Source: Streptomyces bicolor (GTDB lineage Bacteria > Actinomycetota > Actinomycetes > Streptomycetales > Streptomycetaceae). Taken from it: a stretch of DNA of 64,000 nucleotides. Shown here one piece after another: positions 26,500 through 37,654 of this stretch; position 1 is the stretch's first letter, and each line of letters opens with the position of its first letter. The position numbers and the translations under genes were made by a program. The stretch is taken from positions 62,001 to 126,000 of the forward strand of contig NZ_JOFS01000013.1 in NCBI RefSeq assembly GCF_000719285.1, given 5' to 3'. The notes below the pieces were generated by a model. The model worked only from the letters and a program-made list of their open reading frames with translations, had not been told where the DNA came from and did not search any database.

Positions 26500-28185
26500 A
26501 TGACGAATCACAGCGAAGCCAGTGGAACTCCCGAATACGACAACACCGCAGACAGCAACCAGCATCTCGCCCCTGAGGCAACCGAGTCGAAGAGCGTGCA
26601 TCAGGCACATGAAGCGGCTGAGGTGTCTGAGGCTCACGGGGTGCGGGGTGGGCATGGCGAGCACCCGGGGCGCTCACCGGGAGCGGACCAACTCGACTGC
26701 ACCGGGTACGACGGCCCGCCGGCCGAGCATCAGGTCACCCTGCGTACACCCGCCGAACTGGCCGACGCGCTGCCGTATCTCCTCGGATACCGCCCAGAGG
26801 ACAGCGTCGTGCTCGTCGCCCTGCACGACAGCGACGGGCGCGGCCGGTTCGGCGGCCGTGCGCGGCTCGGCATTCCCGCGAGTACGGACGACTGGGAGTC
26901 CGCCGCAAGGCAGTTGGCCGACGGACTGGTGAGGGGCAGCGAGCGCAGGGGAGCCCGGCCCGAGCAGATGGTCGCCTTCATCTGCCAGGAACCGGTGAAG
27001 GGGGAGACGGGCCGACAGGTCATGGAGCGGCTTCGGCCACTGGCCCAGAGGATGCGTGTCGCGTGCGGCAGCCTGGACGTGCCGGTGATCGAGGCCCTGT
27101 GCATCTCGGACGGGCGCTTCTGGTCGTACTGCTGCGACAGGGAGGAGTGCTGTCCGCCTGAGGGCCGGCCGATGGGCCTGCCCGGTACGTCCGTACTGGC
27201 CGCCGCGGCCACGTACGCCGGAGTTCAGGTGCGCGGCACACTGCGCGAGTTGCGGGCCAGGCTGCTGCCCTGGGAGACTGCCGCCGCCCTGGAGCAGGAG
27301 ATCGCCTTGGACACCGCGGGCATGGCACTGGTCCCCAGGATCCTGGACGATGCGACACGCTCGGGCGTGGCGGAGGAGACGCTGCGGCTGGCCGAACGGC
27401 TGATGAGCAGGTTCGCCGCAGCACCGCCCGTGTCCGGGACGCTCACCGCGGATCTCCGAGACGACGAACTGCTCGGACACGACGAGGCCGCGAGGCTCAT
27501 TCTTGGCCTGCAGGACCGCGCGACCCGCGACCGCGCGGCCGAGTGGATGGAGGGCGACGAGGCCGCTCCCGCGCTCCGGCTGTGGCGAGCGCTGGCTCGT
27601 CGCTGTGTCGGACCGTACCGCGAGCACGCCGCGGCGCCCCTCACTCTCGCGGGCTGGGTCGCCTGGTCCAGCGGCGACGACCTGGAGGCCCGAGAAGCCC
27701 TTGCCATGGCACTCGGCGCCGACTCCGACTACCTCTTCGCCCGTCTTCTGCACCAGGCCTGCAACGAGGGGCTGGATCCCGAGTCGATCCGCCGCTGCCT
27801 GCGAGCCGAACGTACGGGCCGAGAGGAGCGGGGCGTCGGGCGGCTCGACGAGCCGGGGGGCGGCGAAGAGCCGGTACGGGATGAGGAGGTGAACGCCGGC
27901 CCGACAGCTGGCTCGGGTGTCCGTCGCCGGGCTCGGCACCCCGCGGGTTCGGCCGACAGCCGTCGGCGCTCGGTAACGGCCGCCGGGCGAGAGCGGGTTA
28001 GCCGCGTCCTGCGCCCTCGAACCTCGGCAGGTGCTCACCTCGGTGGCCCGCGCCCGGCCGGCACGGCGTCGCGCACGCCGAAGAGCACGGCTCCGCGCAC
28101 ACCGAAGAAGGGAGGCGTGCGTCGGAGCGGGCCCCGTCCGGATGGTGTGGGTTCCAAGAACACCGGCGCTGAGGGGGATGCATGA
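26500..28185 (+). CDS. DUF4192 domain protein
   Basis: 561-residue actinobacterial protein. The DUF4192 core (about 75-440) starts VTLRTPAELADALPYLLGYRPEDSVV and continues with VALHDSDGRGRFGGR and an internal Cys-rich loop YCCDREECCPPEGRP, which may bind a metal. The first ~70 residues are acidic and low complexity. The C-terminal ~120 are Arg/Ala/Gly-rich with short KNTG/RTPKK motifs and are probably disordered and nucleic-acid-binding. The function of the family is unknown. Confidence 0.85.
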   Translation: MTNHSEASGTPEYDNTADSNQHLAPEATESKSVHQAHEAAEVSEAHGVRGGHGEHPGRSPGADQLDCTGYDGPPAEHQVTLRTPAELADALPYLLGYRPEDSVVLVALHDSDGRGRFGGRARLGIPASTDDWESAARQLADGLVRGSERRGARPEQMVAFICQEPVKGETGRQVMERLRPLAQRMRVACGSLDVPVIEALCISDGRFWSYCCDREECCPPEGRPMGLPGTSVLAAAATYAGVQVRGTLRELRARLLPWETAAALEQEIALDTAGMALVPRILDDATRSGVAEETLRLAERLMSRFAAAPPVSGTLTADLRDDELLGHDEAARLILGLQDRATRDRAAEWMEGDEAAPALRLWRALARRCVGPYREHAAAPLTLAGWVAWSSGDDLEAREALAMALGADSDYLFARLLHQACNEGLDPESIRRCLRAERTGREERGVGRLDEPGGGEEPVRDEEVNAGPTAGSGVRRRARHPAGSADSRRRSVTAAGRERVSRVLRPRTSAGAHLGGPRPAGTASRTPKSTAPRTPKKGGVRRSGPRPDGVGSKNTGAEGDA

Positions 28186-28652
28186 GCTCCCGAGGGCAGC
28201 CCGGACTGGGACTCGCCCAGGGCCGCATCACCCCCGGCCAGACGCTTGCCGGATCCCGTCGAAATGACGGCCGTCGCGGCAGGCGCACTCGGCGATGCCA
28301 TCAAGGGACGGTGGCTGTGGGACGGGGCGCGGGCGCCGATCGGCCGGGGGTGTCCATGCCCCGGGGCGCGACGAGCAACTCCCCGATCCGAGTCGGCCCG
28401 GACAGCCGGGGCCGGCAGCAGGGCTGCGCTTCGGCGCCCCGCACCGCCTCAACCCGCCGGGCGAACACGCTGAACGCCGCTCCCCTTCGGCGGGGTTGCC
28501 CCATACCGGGCGTGACCTGCAGGAGTCCCGCCCCGTTCACCTGAGTGGCGGAACGGCTGGACCGACCGTGCCGCCGCACCGCCCCTGTCACTCCGGATCC
28601 CCCAGCCGGCGCCGCACCTGCCTGAGGCGCACTGAGAACAGAGGAAGCCGCC
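28186..28652. other. intergenic region upstream of the debranching-enzyme-like gene
   Basis: 467 bp, GC-rich. CCCCTTCGGCGGGG near 28482-28495 is a small hairpin. Arg/Pro-rich frames on both strands are not convincing genes. Confidence 0.4.
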
Positions 28653-31298
28653 ATGCCACAGCCGACTCCGACCTCCCGGGCCGCCGACGGTCGCGCCGTG
28701 ACTGACGGACCGGTGCCGGCCCTCTTCCTGGGGGAAGGGCAGCCTGCGGTCGGAGGCAGTTCGACGCAGGGCAGGTCCAGGTCTCCGGGCGATTCCGCTC
28801 GCAGTTCCCCACCAAGCAGTCGCGGCTGGTCTCCTCCGGACGCGATGGATCAGGGGCCCGCTGCCCGATCGGCGGACCGGACTCCACCTCCTGTGTGGCG
28901 GCCGACGGCAGACCAGGACGGTCGTGCCTACGCGTGGGAAGGGCGGTCCGAGCTGCCTGTACAGCCGACACGACGCGCGAGGCCGACACACCGGAGTCCA
29001 AGCCCCGCGTCCTCATCGCCCGTCGGACAGGGCGGGACATCGCCGCATGCCGACCCCATGCGGCGCTCCTTCCAGCCTGCCCAGCCAACTCAAGACGCCC
29101 CCTCGCCGATTCGACCGTCGGCCACCTCGCCGCCACCGTCATCGACCCCGGCGCCCCCTGGGCCGTCGGCTCGCGCGGCCGCACCACAGCCGATGTCCTC
29201 ACAGGTGCCGACTGCGACCTCTGCGTCTGGGCGGTCTTCGCAGCCCTCACCTGTACCGCCGTCGGTCCCTTCTCAGGCGCTGTCATCGCCTCCCAGGCCG
29301 ACTCGGCCATCGGCCCATTCACCAACACCACCGTCCCCCGCACGCCGGCCCACCGACCTCCCTCCCACCCACAACGCCATGATCTGCGTCGCCCTCCCGG
29401 GCCTCGCCATCTCCTCGGACCAAGGGCAGTTGACCGGTCGGGGGCTCGAGGGGTTCTACCGCGCGGGGCGGCGGGTGCTCTCGCGTTGTCAGGTGCGAGT
29501 GGCCGGACGCGAACCGCTGGCGGTGCAGGCCAGGATGAGCGGAGCCGACTGCGCCCGTTTCGTGGGCACACTGCGCGCCTCACCGCAGGCGGGCCCCGAT
29601 CCGGACGTGGTCGTCCAACGGACCCGGCACGCGGACGGCACCGAGCGGATCACGCTGCACAGTGCGGCCGTTCGGCCCTTGCATGTGCCGGTGGAGGTCG
29701 CCCTGGGGACGGACCTCGCCGACCTCGGGGCGATCGCATGCGGCGACGTCGGACCGGAACTCCCCGCCACTGTCCACGATTCCGGACTGCGGTGGTCGTC
29801 CGCCAGGGGGAGCTCAGTGGTGACGGCAGACCCTCCGCCCGCCGACGCGCTGGCCTCCGCAGGGCTGCTGCGCTGGGAGCTCGCACTGCCCCCGGGCGGC
29901 ACCGCGAGCATCGAACTGCGGGTGCGGCCGGACGGGGCAGGACCCGTGCGGGCCGTGGGCCGCGCGGCGACGAGCCCGTTGGCCGCCGCGCGGGCGTCCG
30001 GCGACGACCCCCGGGTGGAGCCCCTGTTGCGGACGAGCATCGAGGACCTGCGGGCCCTCCTGCTGCGCGACCCCGCCCATCCCTCCGGCACCCACCTGGC
30101 CGCCGGGGTGCCCTGGCGCTGCGGTCCGGCCGCGGCCGACGCCCTGGCCGCGGCCAGGATGACCTTGCCTTTGGGTACCCGGCTCGCCGTGGGCACACTC
30201 CGCACCCTCGCCCGCACCCAACTCCGGCTTCAGGGAGCGCGATCCGGGATGATCCCCGGGCCGATACGGGACGCGGGCACGCATCTGCCACCGAGTTGCA
30301 CCGGTACAGAGGCCACGCTGCTGTTTCCCGCGCTGCTCGCGGAGGCCCGACGCTGGGGGCTGCCGGAGCCCGAGACCGAGGAGCTCCTCCCGGCGGCCGA
30401 GCGGTGCCTGACCTGGCTGCGGACCACCGTGGGCGACGGTACGTACCTGCGCGACCCGCACCCCGGCGGCCCCGTCCGCTGCGAGACCCAGGCCCACGCC
30501 CATCGTGCGGCACTGCTCGGCGCCGATCTCCTCGACGCCTGTGGCAGACCGGGCGGTGCCGAGCTGCGGGAGTTGGCCGGGGCACTGCGGACGGCGTTCC
30601 GCGCGGACCTCTGGATCGACGACGTGGGCGGTGGCCGACCCGCCGCAGCCCGGACCCCGGACGGACGCCTCGTGCCGCAGCTGGGTGCCGCCGCCGTCCA
30701 TCTCCTCGACACCGGCCTGCTGGGTGGGGGAGAACAGGCGCCCGGCCTGCTCGACAAGGTGCAGACCGAACAGCTCGCCCGGCTGCTCGGCGCTCCGGCC
30801 ATGGACTCGGGCTGGGGCCTTCGCGGACTGGGCGCGAAGGAGGCGGGACACAACCCGTTCGGTCATCGCAGCGGCGCCGTGCGGGTCCACGCGACCGCCC
30901 TCGCCATCGCGGGCCTGGCCGGCGCCGACTACGAGAGGGAGGCGAGCGCGCTGCTGCGGGGTGTGCTGGCGGCGGCAGCGGCGTTCGGGCACCGGCTTCC
31001 CGAAATGTACGCGGGGGAGCAGCGCACCGACGGGAGCGCTCCCCTCCCGCACCCCGCGGCCTGCCGCCCGGCTGCGACGTCGGCGGCCGCCGGGGTTCTC
31101 CTGCTGACGACGCTCGCGGGCATCCGCCCGGACGCACCCGGAGGGACGGTCACCCTGCGGCCGATGCGCAGCGCCCCGCTGGGCGAGATCGTCCTGACGG
31201 GCCTGCGTATCGCCGGAGCCCCCTTTTCCTTACGCGTCAGCAGACTCGGCCTCGCCATGGTCGAGGAGGCGGCCGAGGGACTCCAGCTGCGGGCGTGA
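28653..31298 (+). CDS. glycogen-debranching/amylo-alpha-1,6-glucosidase-like protein
   Basis: 881 residues from ATG 28653 (GAGGAAG upstream). The first ~245 residues are Ser/Pro/Thr-rich and disordered. The folded part opens with an N-terminal GDE-type domain (AISSDQGQLTGRGLEGFYRAGRRVLSRCQV, which fits pfam14742-like starts). An (alpha/alpha)6 barrel similar to GH63/GH133 proteins follows: GVPWRCGPAAADALAAARMTLPLGTRLA, GMIPGPIRDAGTHLPPSCTGTEATLLFPALL, PQLGAAAVHLLDTGLL, YAGEQR. The ordinary catalytic acids of GH133 are not obvious, so activity is uncertain. It stands alone between a DUF4192 gene and an NrtR-type regulator. Confidence 0.8.
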   Translation: MPQPTPTSRAADGRAVTDGPVPALFLGEGQPAVGGSSTQGRSRSPGDSARSSPPSSRGWSPPDAMDQGPAARSADRTPPPVWRPTADQDGRAYAWEGRSELPVQPTRRARPTHRSPSPASSSPVGQGGTSPHADPMRRSFQPAQPTQDAPSPIRPSATSPPPSSTPAPPGPSARAAAPQPMSSQVPTATSASGRSSQPSPVPPSVPSQALSSPPRPTRPSAHSPTPPSPARRPTDLPPTHNAMICVALPGLAISSDQGQLTGRGLEGFYRAGRRVLSRCQVRVAGREPLAVQARMSGADCARFVGTLRASPQAGPDPDVVVQRTRHADGTERITLHSAAVRPLHVPVEVALGTDLADLGAIACGDVGPELPATVHDSGLRWSSARGSSVVTADPPPADALASAGLLRWELALPPGGTASIELRVRPDGAGPVRAVGRAATSPLAAARASGDDPRVEPLLRTSIEDLRALLLRDPAHPSGTHLAAGVPWRCGPAAADALAAARMTLPLGTRLAVGTLRTLARTQLRLQGARSGMIPGPIRDAGTHLPPSCTGTEATLLFPALLAEARRWGLPEPETEELLPAAERCLTWLRTTVGDGTYLRDPHPGGPVRCETQAHAHRAALLGADLLDACGRPGGAELRELAGALRTAFRADLWIDDVGGGRPAAARTPDGRLVPQLGAAAVHLLDTGLLGGGEQAPGLLDKVQTEQLARLLGAPAMDSGWGLRGLGAKEAGHNPFGHRSGAVRVHATALAIAGLAGADYEREASALLRGVLAAAAAFGHRLPEMYAGEQRTDGSAPLPHPAACRPAATSAAAGVLLLTTLAGIRPDAPGGTVTLRPMRSAPLGEIVLTGLRIAGAPFSLRVSRLGLAMVEEAAEGLQLRA

Positions 31299-31466
31299 CC
31301 TGGGACGACGCCATTCGGCACGACGTACATGACCGCCGCGCCGCCCACCAGCCACAGCGGCCGCGAGCAGCCCTGCGACGCGACAGGGAACGACATGCCG
31401 GAGGGGCGGCGAGGCGCATATGGCCGAATTGGATCAGCCGTCGATGCGGCCGGCGAAGGGAGTGTT

Positions 31467-31486
31467 TATCGTCAGGCAGACGACTA
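31467..31486. promoter_or_regulatory. candidate NrtR-type operator
   Basis: TATCGTCAGGCAGACGACTA contains CGTC-N5-GACG with A/T-rich flanks and ends 10 bp before the regulator's ATG. Its place suggests autoregulation. It could be another factor's site. Confidence 0.45.
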
Positions 31487-31496
31487 TGATCGCCGC

Positions 31497-32255
31497 ATGC
31501 CCTACGACCCGTCAGCCTTTCCGCCCTTTGCCGTCACCGTGGACCTGGTCGTGCTGACCGTGCGCCGCCATGCCCTGTGCGCGCTGGCGGTGCGCAGGGG
31601 CGAACCGCCGTTCCAAGGGCGCTGGGCGCTGCCCGGCGGGTTCGTACGGGCCGACGAGGACCTGGCGCAGGCCGCGGCGCGCGAGTTGGCCGAGGAGACC
31701 GGGCTGCGTGCCCACGACCCGGCCGTGCCCGCGCAGGACAACGGTGCTCACCTGGAGCAGCTCGCGACGTACGGCGACCCCAAGCGGGATCCCCGGATGC
31801 GCGTGGTCAGCGTCGCCCACCTCGCGCTGGCCCCCGACCTGCCCGCCCCCCGGGCGGGTGGCGACGCCAGCAACGCCCGCTGGGCGCCGGTCGACGAACT
31901 GCTGCAGCAGGGCGGCTATGGCCGCGACGGCGAGCCGGTCGCGCCGCTCGCTTTCGACCATGCGCAGATCCTGGCAGACGGAGTGGAGCGCGCCCGCTCC
32001 AAGATCGAGTACTCGTCGCTGGCGACGGCGTTCTGCCCCACCGAGTTCACGGTCGGCGAGCTGCGCCGTGTCTACGAGGCGGTGTGGGGCGTGGCGCTCG
32101 ACCCCCGCAACTTCCACCGCAAGGTGACGGGCACGCCGGGCTTCCTCGTCCCCACCGGCGGCACCACCACACGTCAGGGCGGCCGCCCCGCCCAGCTCTT
32201 CCGCGCCGGCGGAGCCACACTGCTCAACCCCCCGATGCTGCGCCCCGAGGTCTGA
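31497..32255 (+). CDS. NUDIX-domain transcriptional regulator, NrtR family
   Basis: 252 residues: an N-terminal NUDIX domain (about 1-150) and a C-terminal winged helix (about 165-240, SSLATAFCPTEFTVGELRRVYEAVWG and NFHRKVTGTPGFLVP). NrtR proteins repress NAD-related genes and sense ADP-ribose. Here the NUDIX box is nearly intact (GGFVRADEDLAQAAARELAEETGL: REL-EE-GL present), so hydrolase activity may remain, unlike many NrtR repressors. No NAD biosynthesis gene is adjacent, but three ADP-ribose-related genes occur within this window. Confidence 0.88.
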   Translation: MPYDPSAFPPFAVTVDLVVLTVRRHALCALAVRRGEPPFQGRWALPGGFVRADEDLAQAAARELAEETGLRAHDPAVPAQDNGAHLEQLATYGDPKRDPRMRVVSVAHLALAPDLPAPRAGGDASNARWAPVDELLQQGGYGRDGEPVAPLAFDHAQILADGVERARSKIEYSSLATAFCPTEFTVGELRRVYEAVWGVALDPRNFHRKVTGTPGFLVPTGGTTTRQGGRPAQLFRAGGATLLNPPMLRPEV

Positions 32256-32291
32256 CCAGAGCGCCTTGGGCGAGGCGCCCGCCGGAGTCGG

Positions 32292-32329
32292 ACCACAGCG
32301 ATCCGGACGCTGGAACCACAGCGATCCGG
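32292..32329. repeat. two 15-bp direct repeats upstream of the ABC fusion gene
   Basis: ACCACAGCGATCCGG occurs at 32292-32306 and 32315-32329, in phase 23 bp apart (about two helical turns). This spacing could suit an activator or repressor dimer. Confidence 0.5.
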
Positions 32330-32455
32330 GCAATGGAACGGCCGGGGCGAAGGCCGGATATGGGCGGATGCAGGCGAACAAGGATCCGGTCCGGTCGACT
32401 GCCGCCCGGGCTACGGGCCTTGCGCTGCCCGGAAAAACGGACATAACGCGCTATC

Positions 32456-34528
32456 TTGCTGAGGGTGATCCAGGCCATCGGACTGACCAGCGAGACTCGC
32501 AAGCAGCTTCCTCCCGCCGTCGACGACGTGTCCTTCGAGGCGCGCGCGGGCCGTGTCACCGCGCTGCTCGGGGCGGCGGGAGCGGGCAAGACGACGGCGC
32601 TCAGACTCATGCTCGAACTCCAACGCGGCCGGGGGATCACCTACTTCAGAGGTCGTCCGCTCCACCGCATCGCCCATCCGTCGCGCGAGGTCGGTGTCCT
32701 TCTGGGCGATGTTCCAGGGCACCCGGCCCGCACCGTCCGAGGCCATCTGCGCATGCTGTGCGCCGCCGCAGGCGTCCCGGCACGGCGCGCCGACGAAGTC
32801 CTGGAGGTCGTCGGCCTCGTCAGTCTGCGCGACGAACGCCTCGGCACCCTCTCGCGTGGCATGGACCGCCGCCTCGGTCTGGCCTGCGCGCTGCTCGGCG
32901 ACCCGCACACCCTGGTGCTCGACGAACCCGCGGACGGGCTCTCGTCCCGCGAGGGCCGTTGGCTGCACGGCATGCTGCGCGCACACGCGGCCCAGGGCGG
33001 CACGGTCCTGCTGACCACGGCCGACCCCAAGGAGGCAGCGCGCACCGCCGACCAGGTCGTCACCCTGGAGCAGGGCAGACTCGCCGCCGACCAGGATGCC
33101 GCCGACTTCTCCCGCACCCGGCTGCGCCCCCGCGTCGCCGTCCGTACGCCGCACGCATCCCGCCTCGCCGCTCTGCTGGCCAAGGAAGCGCGCACCACAC
33201 GGCGCTCCGTCGAGGTCGTACGCGAGGGCGGCAACCGCCTCTCCGTGTACGGCAGTACATGCGCCGCGGTCGGCGAGACCGCATACCGTCACGGCATCCT
33301 CGTCCACCAACTCGCCGACGAGATCGGCGACATGGGATCGGCCGCGGCGGCGGGCCTCTCGACGGAGCCGCGAGCCGACGAGGCGCCGCTGACGCCGGTC
33401 CGTGAGGCGATCGCAGTCCGGGAGCACGGGCGTGCGGCCACGTCGCAGGTACCGGTGCCGATGCGGCACAAGGGGTCGGCCACGGCCGATGATCTCCCGG
33501 CGCCGCGCGAGGCGTCACCCGCGCCGGACGGCAAGCCGACCACGCACCAGGCGGCCACCGGCGAGCCGCGACAGGACGACGAGGTCACCGAGGGCTACGG
33601 GCCCTCCTCGCAGGCCGCACCGCATCCCAACGCTCCGCAGTCCGCCACTCAACCCGCCGATTCGCAAGCCACCGCCCCGCAACCCGCTGCCTCGCGCCCC
33701 GCGGACTCCACTACCGACCGCCTTCCCGACCTCCCGCCGCCCATCTCCGTCCGCCCCGCCCCCAGCCCCCTCCGCCCCCTCCGCTACGAACTCCGTCGGG
33801 CCGCCGGCGTGGGCACCGGGTTCCTCACCGCCGGCGCCGTGCTCGTGGTGTCCGCCCTCACCGCCGTACTGCTCGCCCGTGTCGGGCACACCCCGCATCA
33901 CCGCCTGCTGGTCGCGTGGCCGCGGGAGCTCCCGCTGCCGCCCGCGGCGCTCGGGGCCGGGCTGCTCGGTGCGATCGCGTTCGGCGAGGAGTTCCGCCAT
34001 CCCGCCCTGGCGGCGGACCGCGGCACCGTCCCCCGCCGGCTGGGGCTGCTGGCCGCGAAACTCCTCGTCGCCTCCGCCACCGCGCTGGTGCTGGCCGTCC
34101 TCACCGTCGGCTGCGACATCGAAGTGCTCTATCTCGTCTACGGACGGGAACTCGCGGAAGTTCCCGCCGACTGGCTTTCGCTGAGCGCGAGTTGGATCGG
34201 GCTCCTGGTCGGCTGTGCCTGGGCCGGCGTGCTGGCCGCGGGTCTGTTCCGCTCGACCACGGCGGGGCTCGCGGCGGTGGTCGCCGTACCAGTTCTGCTC
34301 GTACCCCTGGTGCAGAAGGTGATGGAGGGGCCGTCGGTGCGCACGGCGGCCGGTTTTCCGCTGCGGCTGCGGGAGGTGCTGCTGTCGCAGTGGCCGTTCG
34401 GGGGAGAGCGCTATCTCGCCGCCGCCGCGCGCCTCATCGCCCAACCCGTCGGCGGCGCACTGACGTTGTCGCTGGCCGCGCTGCTCGCTGCCTATCTGCT
34501 CACGACCGCCCGCAGCAGGGTCCGATGA
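32456..34528 (+). CDS. ABC transporter ATPase-permease fusion
   Basis: 690 residues. The ATPase domain (about 1-215) has Walker A GAAGAGKTT, a degenerate signature LSRGMDRR and Walker B LVLDEPADGL. A long Pro/Ala/Thr-rich linker (about 310-440) follows, then six or so hydrophobic segments (about 455-685) of ABC-2-type permease character. It resembles CcmA/NatA-type exporters with the membrane part fused on. TTG 32456 is the first in-frame start. GTG 32465 is also possible; I see no good ribosome-binding site for either. Role unknown. Part of the linker (DSQATAPQPAASRPADS) is highly repetitive in composition. Confidence 0.8.
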   Translation: MLRVIQAIGLTSETRKQLPPAVDDVSFEARAGRVTALLGAAGAGKTTALRLMLELQRGRGITYFRGRPLHRIAHPSREVGVLLGDVPGHPARTVRGHLRMLCAAAGVPARRADEVLEVVGLVSLRDERLGTLSRGMDRRLGLACALLGDPHTLVLDEPADGLSSREGRWLHGMLRAHAAQGGTVLLTTADPKEAARTADQVVTLEQGRLAADQDAADFSRTRLRPRVAVRTPHASRLAALLAKEARTTRRSVEVVREGGNRLSVYGSTCAAVGETAYRHGILVHQLADEIGDMGSAAAAGLSTEPRADEAPLTPVREAIAVREHGRAATSQVPVPMRHKGSATADDLPAPREASPAPDGKPTTHQAATGEPRQDDEVTEGYGPSSQAAPHPNAPQSATQPADSQATAPQPAASRPADSTTDRLPDLPPPISVRPAPSPLRPLRYELRRAAGVGTGFLTAGAVLVVSALTAVLLARVGHTPHHRLLVAWPRELPLPPAALGAGLLGAIAFGEEFRHPALAADRGTVPRRLGLLAAKLLVASATALVLAVLTVGCDIEVLYLVYGRELAEVPADWLSLSASWIGLLVGCAWAGVLAAGLFRSTTAGLAAVVAVPVLLVPLVQKVMEGPSVRTAAGFPLRLREVLLSQWPFGGERYLAAAARLIAQPVGGALTLSLAALLAAYLLTTARSRVR

Positions 34529-34691
34529 CGACCGTCCGTGCACTTCTCGGCCCCGTCATGCACACAACTCCCCGGGGAAAGCCCATTTCTTTCCGATAAG
34601 GCGTCAATTGCGACGGGGTGAGCGATCACCCTTTCGTGTGCTTTTCACCAAAGACCTCAAGGGAGTTGAGGACGGCGCCGACAAAGGATCC

Positions 34692-35579
34692 GTGAGTACC
34701 CTTGCGCACACCATGATGACCGCCGCCCGCGCCGCCGACTCCGGTCTCGCCGGCCCGGGCGAACTCGACCGCTACCCGTACGCCGAGGCCTCCGTCGCCG
34801 ACCGCGTCGGATCCCCCGCCTGGGAAGGCGCGGACCCGGACCTGGGCCGTGTCGGCAGGCGCGCCGCCGGCAGCCGCGGACGCGGGCTGCACGGCCAACT
34901 CGTCCAGCAGCTCGGCCAGATGATCGTCTCCGGCGACCTGGGCGCCGACCGTCCGCTCGTGCCCGAGGAGATCGGCCAGCGGTTCGAGGTCTCCCGCACC
35001 GTCGTCCGTGAGTCGCTCCGCGTCCTGGAGGCCAAGGGCCTGGTCAGCGCCCGCCCGAACGTCGGCACGCGCGTGCGTCCCGTCAGCGACTGGAACCTCC
35101 TCGACCCGGACATCATCGAGTGGCGTGCCTTCGGGCCGCAGCGCGACGACCAGCGCCGGGAGCTGAGCGAGCTGCGCTGGACGATCGAGCCGCTCGCCGC
35201 CCGCCTCGCCGCCGGGCACGGGCGCGACGACGTCCAGCAGCGGCTCGCCGACATGGTCGAGATCATGAGTCACGCGATGGGGCAGGGCGACGTCCTCACC
35301 TTCTCCCGTGCCGACGCCGAGTTCCACAGCTTGCTCATCCAGGTCGCGGGCAACCGCATGCTGGAGCACCTGTCGGGGATCGTCTCGGCCGCCCTCCAGG
35401 TCTCCGGCGGCCCCGTCACGGGCTGTGACCGGCCGAACGAGACGTCGCTGGCGCAGCACAGCAGGATCGTCGACGCCCTCGCCACCGGAGACGGCGCTGC
35501 CGCCGAGGCGGCCATGCGGCAGCTGCTCACCGTCCACCCCGAGGTGGAGCGCGTGGTGCCCGCACCCCGCGAGCACTGA
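34692..35579 (+). CDS. GntR/FadR-family transcriptional regulator
   Basis: 295 residues from GTG 34692 (AAAGGA four bases upstream). An N-terminal extension of ~60 residues precedes the winged helix (GLHGQLVQQLGQMIVSGDL ... EEIGQRFEVSRTVVRESLRVLEAKGLV). The C-terminal FCD domain has the conserved Asp/His pattern (ADAEFHSLLIQVAGN, LAQHSRIVDAL) that usually binds a metal and a small carboxylic acid. It is followed by a strong terminator and then hrdB. Such regulators control sugar-acid or gluconate genes in other species; the target here is not in the window. Confidence 0.88.
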   Translation: MSTLAHTMMTAARAADSGLAGPGELDRYPYAEASVADRVGSPAWEGADPDLGRVGRRAAGSRGRGLHGQLVQQLGQMIVSGDLGADRPLVPEEIGQRFEVSRTVVRESLRVLEAKGLVSARPNVGTRVRPVSDWNLLDPDIIEWRAFGPQRDDQRRELSELRWTIEPLAARLAAGHGRDDVQQRLADMVEIMSHAMGQGDVLTFSRADAEFHSLLIQVAGNRMLEHLSGIVSAALQVSGGPVTGCDRPNETSLAQHSRIVDALATGDGAAAEAAMRQLLTVHPEVERVVPAPREH

Positions 35580-35654
35580 CCGCACACCCGGGCCGCGCGG
35601 CCGAGGACGACGCCTCCCCCCTCCTGGGGCTTCGCCCGGTCTGCGCGCCCTCCC

Positions 35655-35695
35655 GTCGGACCCGCAGGATCCACCCCGGATCCTGCGGGTCCGAC
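35655..35695. terminator. perfect hairpin terminator after the GntR gene
   Basis: 18-bp perfect stem GTCGGACCCGCAGGATCC / GGATCCTGCGGGTCCGAC with a 5-nt loop. It insulates the hrdB promoter region. Confidence 0.88.
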
Positions 35696-36007
35696 GGTGC
35701 GACGAGGCCGCGGAATCGCCGTACAGTGCATGGTTGAGGCCATGGGTGCACCCTTCTGTCGGTATCCGCCCGTCTTTGACCGATTACGGGATGTGACTCG
35801 GGCCACGCAGATTGGGCGTAACGCTCTGGGGAACAGCGCGATGACCTAAGAGGTGACAGCCGAGGAGGGAATACGGACGCCGCTCAAGGCGCTGTGCATC
35901 TTCCCGGCCCCCGCCCGCACCGTCGGCCCATCCCCAAGCCGGTGGTCGGCTCCTGTCCGCCGTGGACGGGGCCGGAAGCCGTTTTCCAACGTTCCGAGAG
36001 GTTGTTC
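35696..36007 (+). other. hrdB upstream region
   Basis: 312 bp leading to hrdB. It includes TTGACC at 35777-35782 and the candidate ECF promoter listed separately. A leader of about 155 nt would precede the GTG. Confidence 0.5.
35818..35844 (+). promoter_or_regulatory. candidate ECF-type hrdB promoter
   Basis: GTAACG (35818-35823) and CGATGA (35839-35844) are separated by 15 bp. From memory, the hrdB promoter recognised by the ECF factor ShbA in S. griseus has closely similar -35 and -10 elements. This is motif recall only. Confidence 0.45.
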
Positions 36008-37543
<1,536 letters not shown>

Positions 37544-37557
37544 GCCAGATCCACTAC

Positions 37558-37597
37558 GGCGCCCCCGACCTGCTCCTTTGCGGGTCGGGGGCGCCTT
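37558..37597. terminator. hrdB terminator
   Basis: 13-bp perfect stem GGCGCCCCCGACC / GGTCGGGGGCGCC with a 12-nt loop. It separates hrdB from the convergent RiPP operon. Confidence 0.9.
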
Positions 37598-37654
37598 GGT
37601 GTGCTGTCGCTGGTCCTCGCGGTGGCGGGGGTTGCTCCGGATGTTCAGGGGTGC

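Noticed and set aside
23611..26664. 1017-codon open frame on the minus strand
   Set aside because: Antisense to the RecQ-type gene; composition typical of a shadow frame.
28895..31489. 864-codon open frame in another plus-strand phase
   Set aside because: Overlaps the debranching-like gene; Arg/Gly/Pro-rich, with no conserved blocks.
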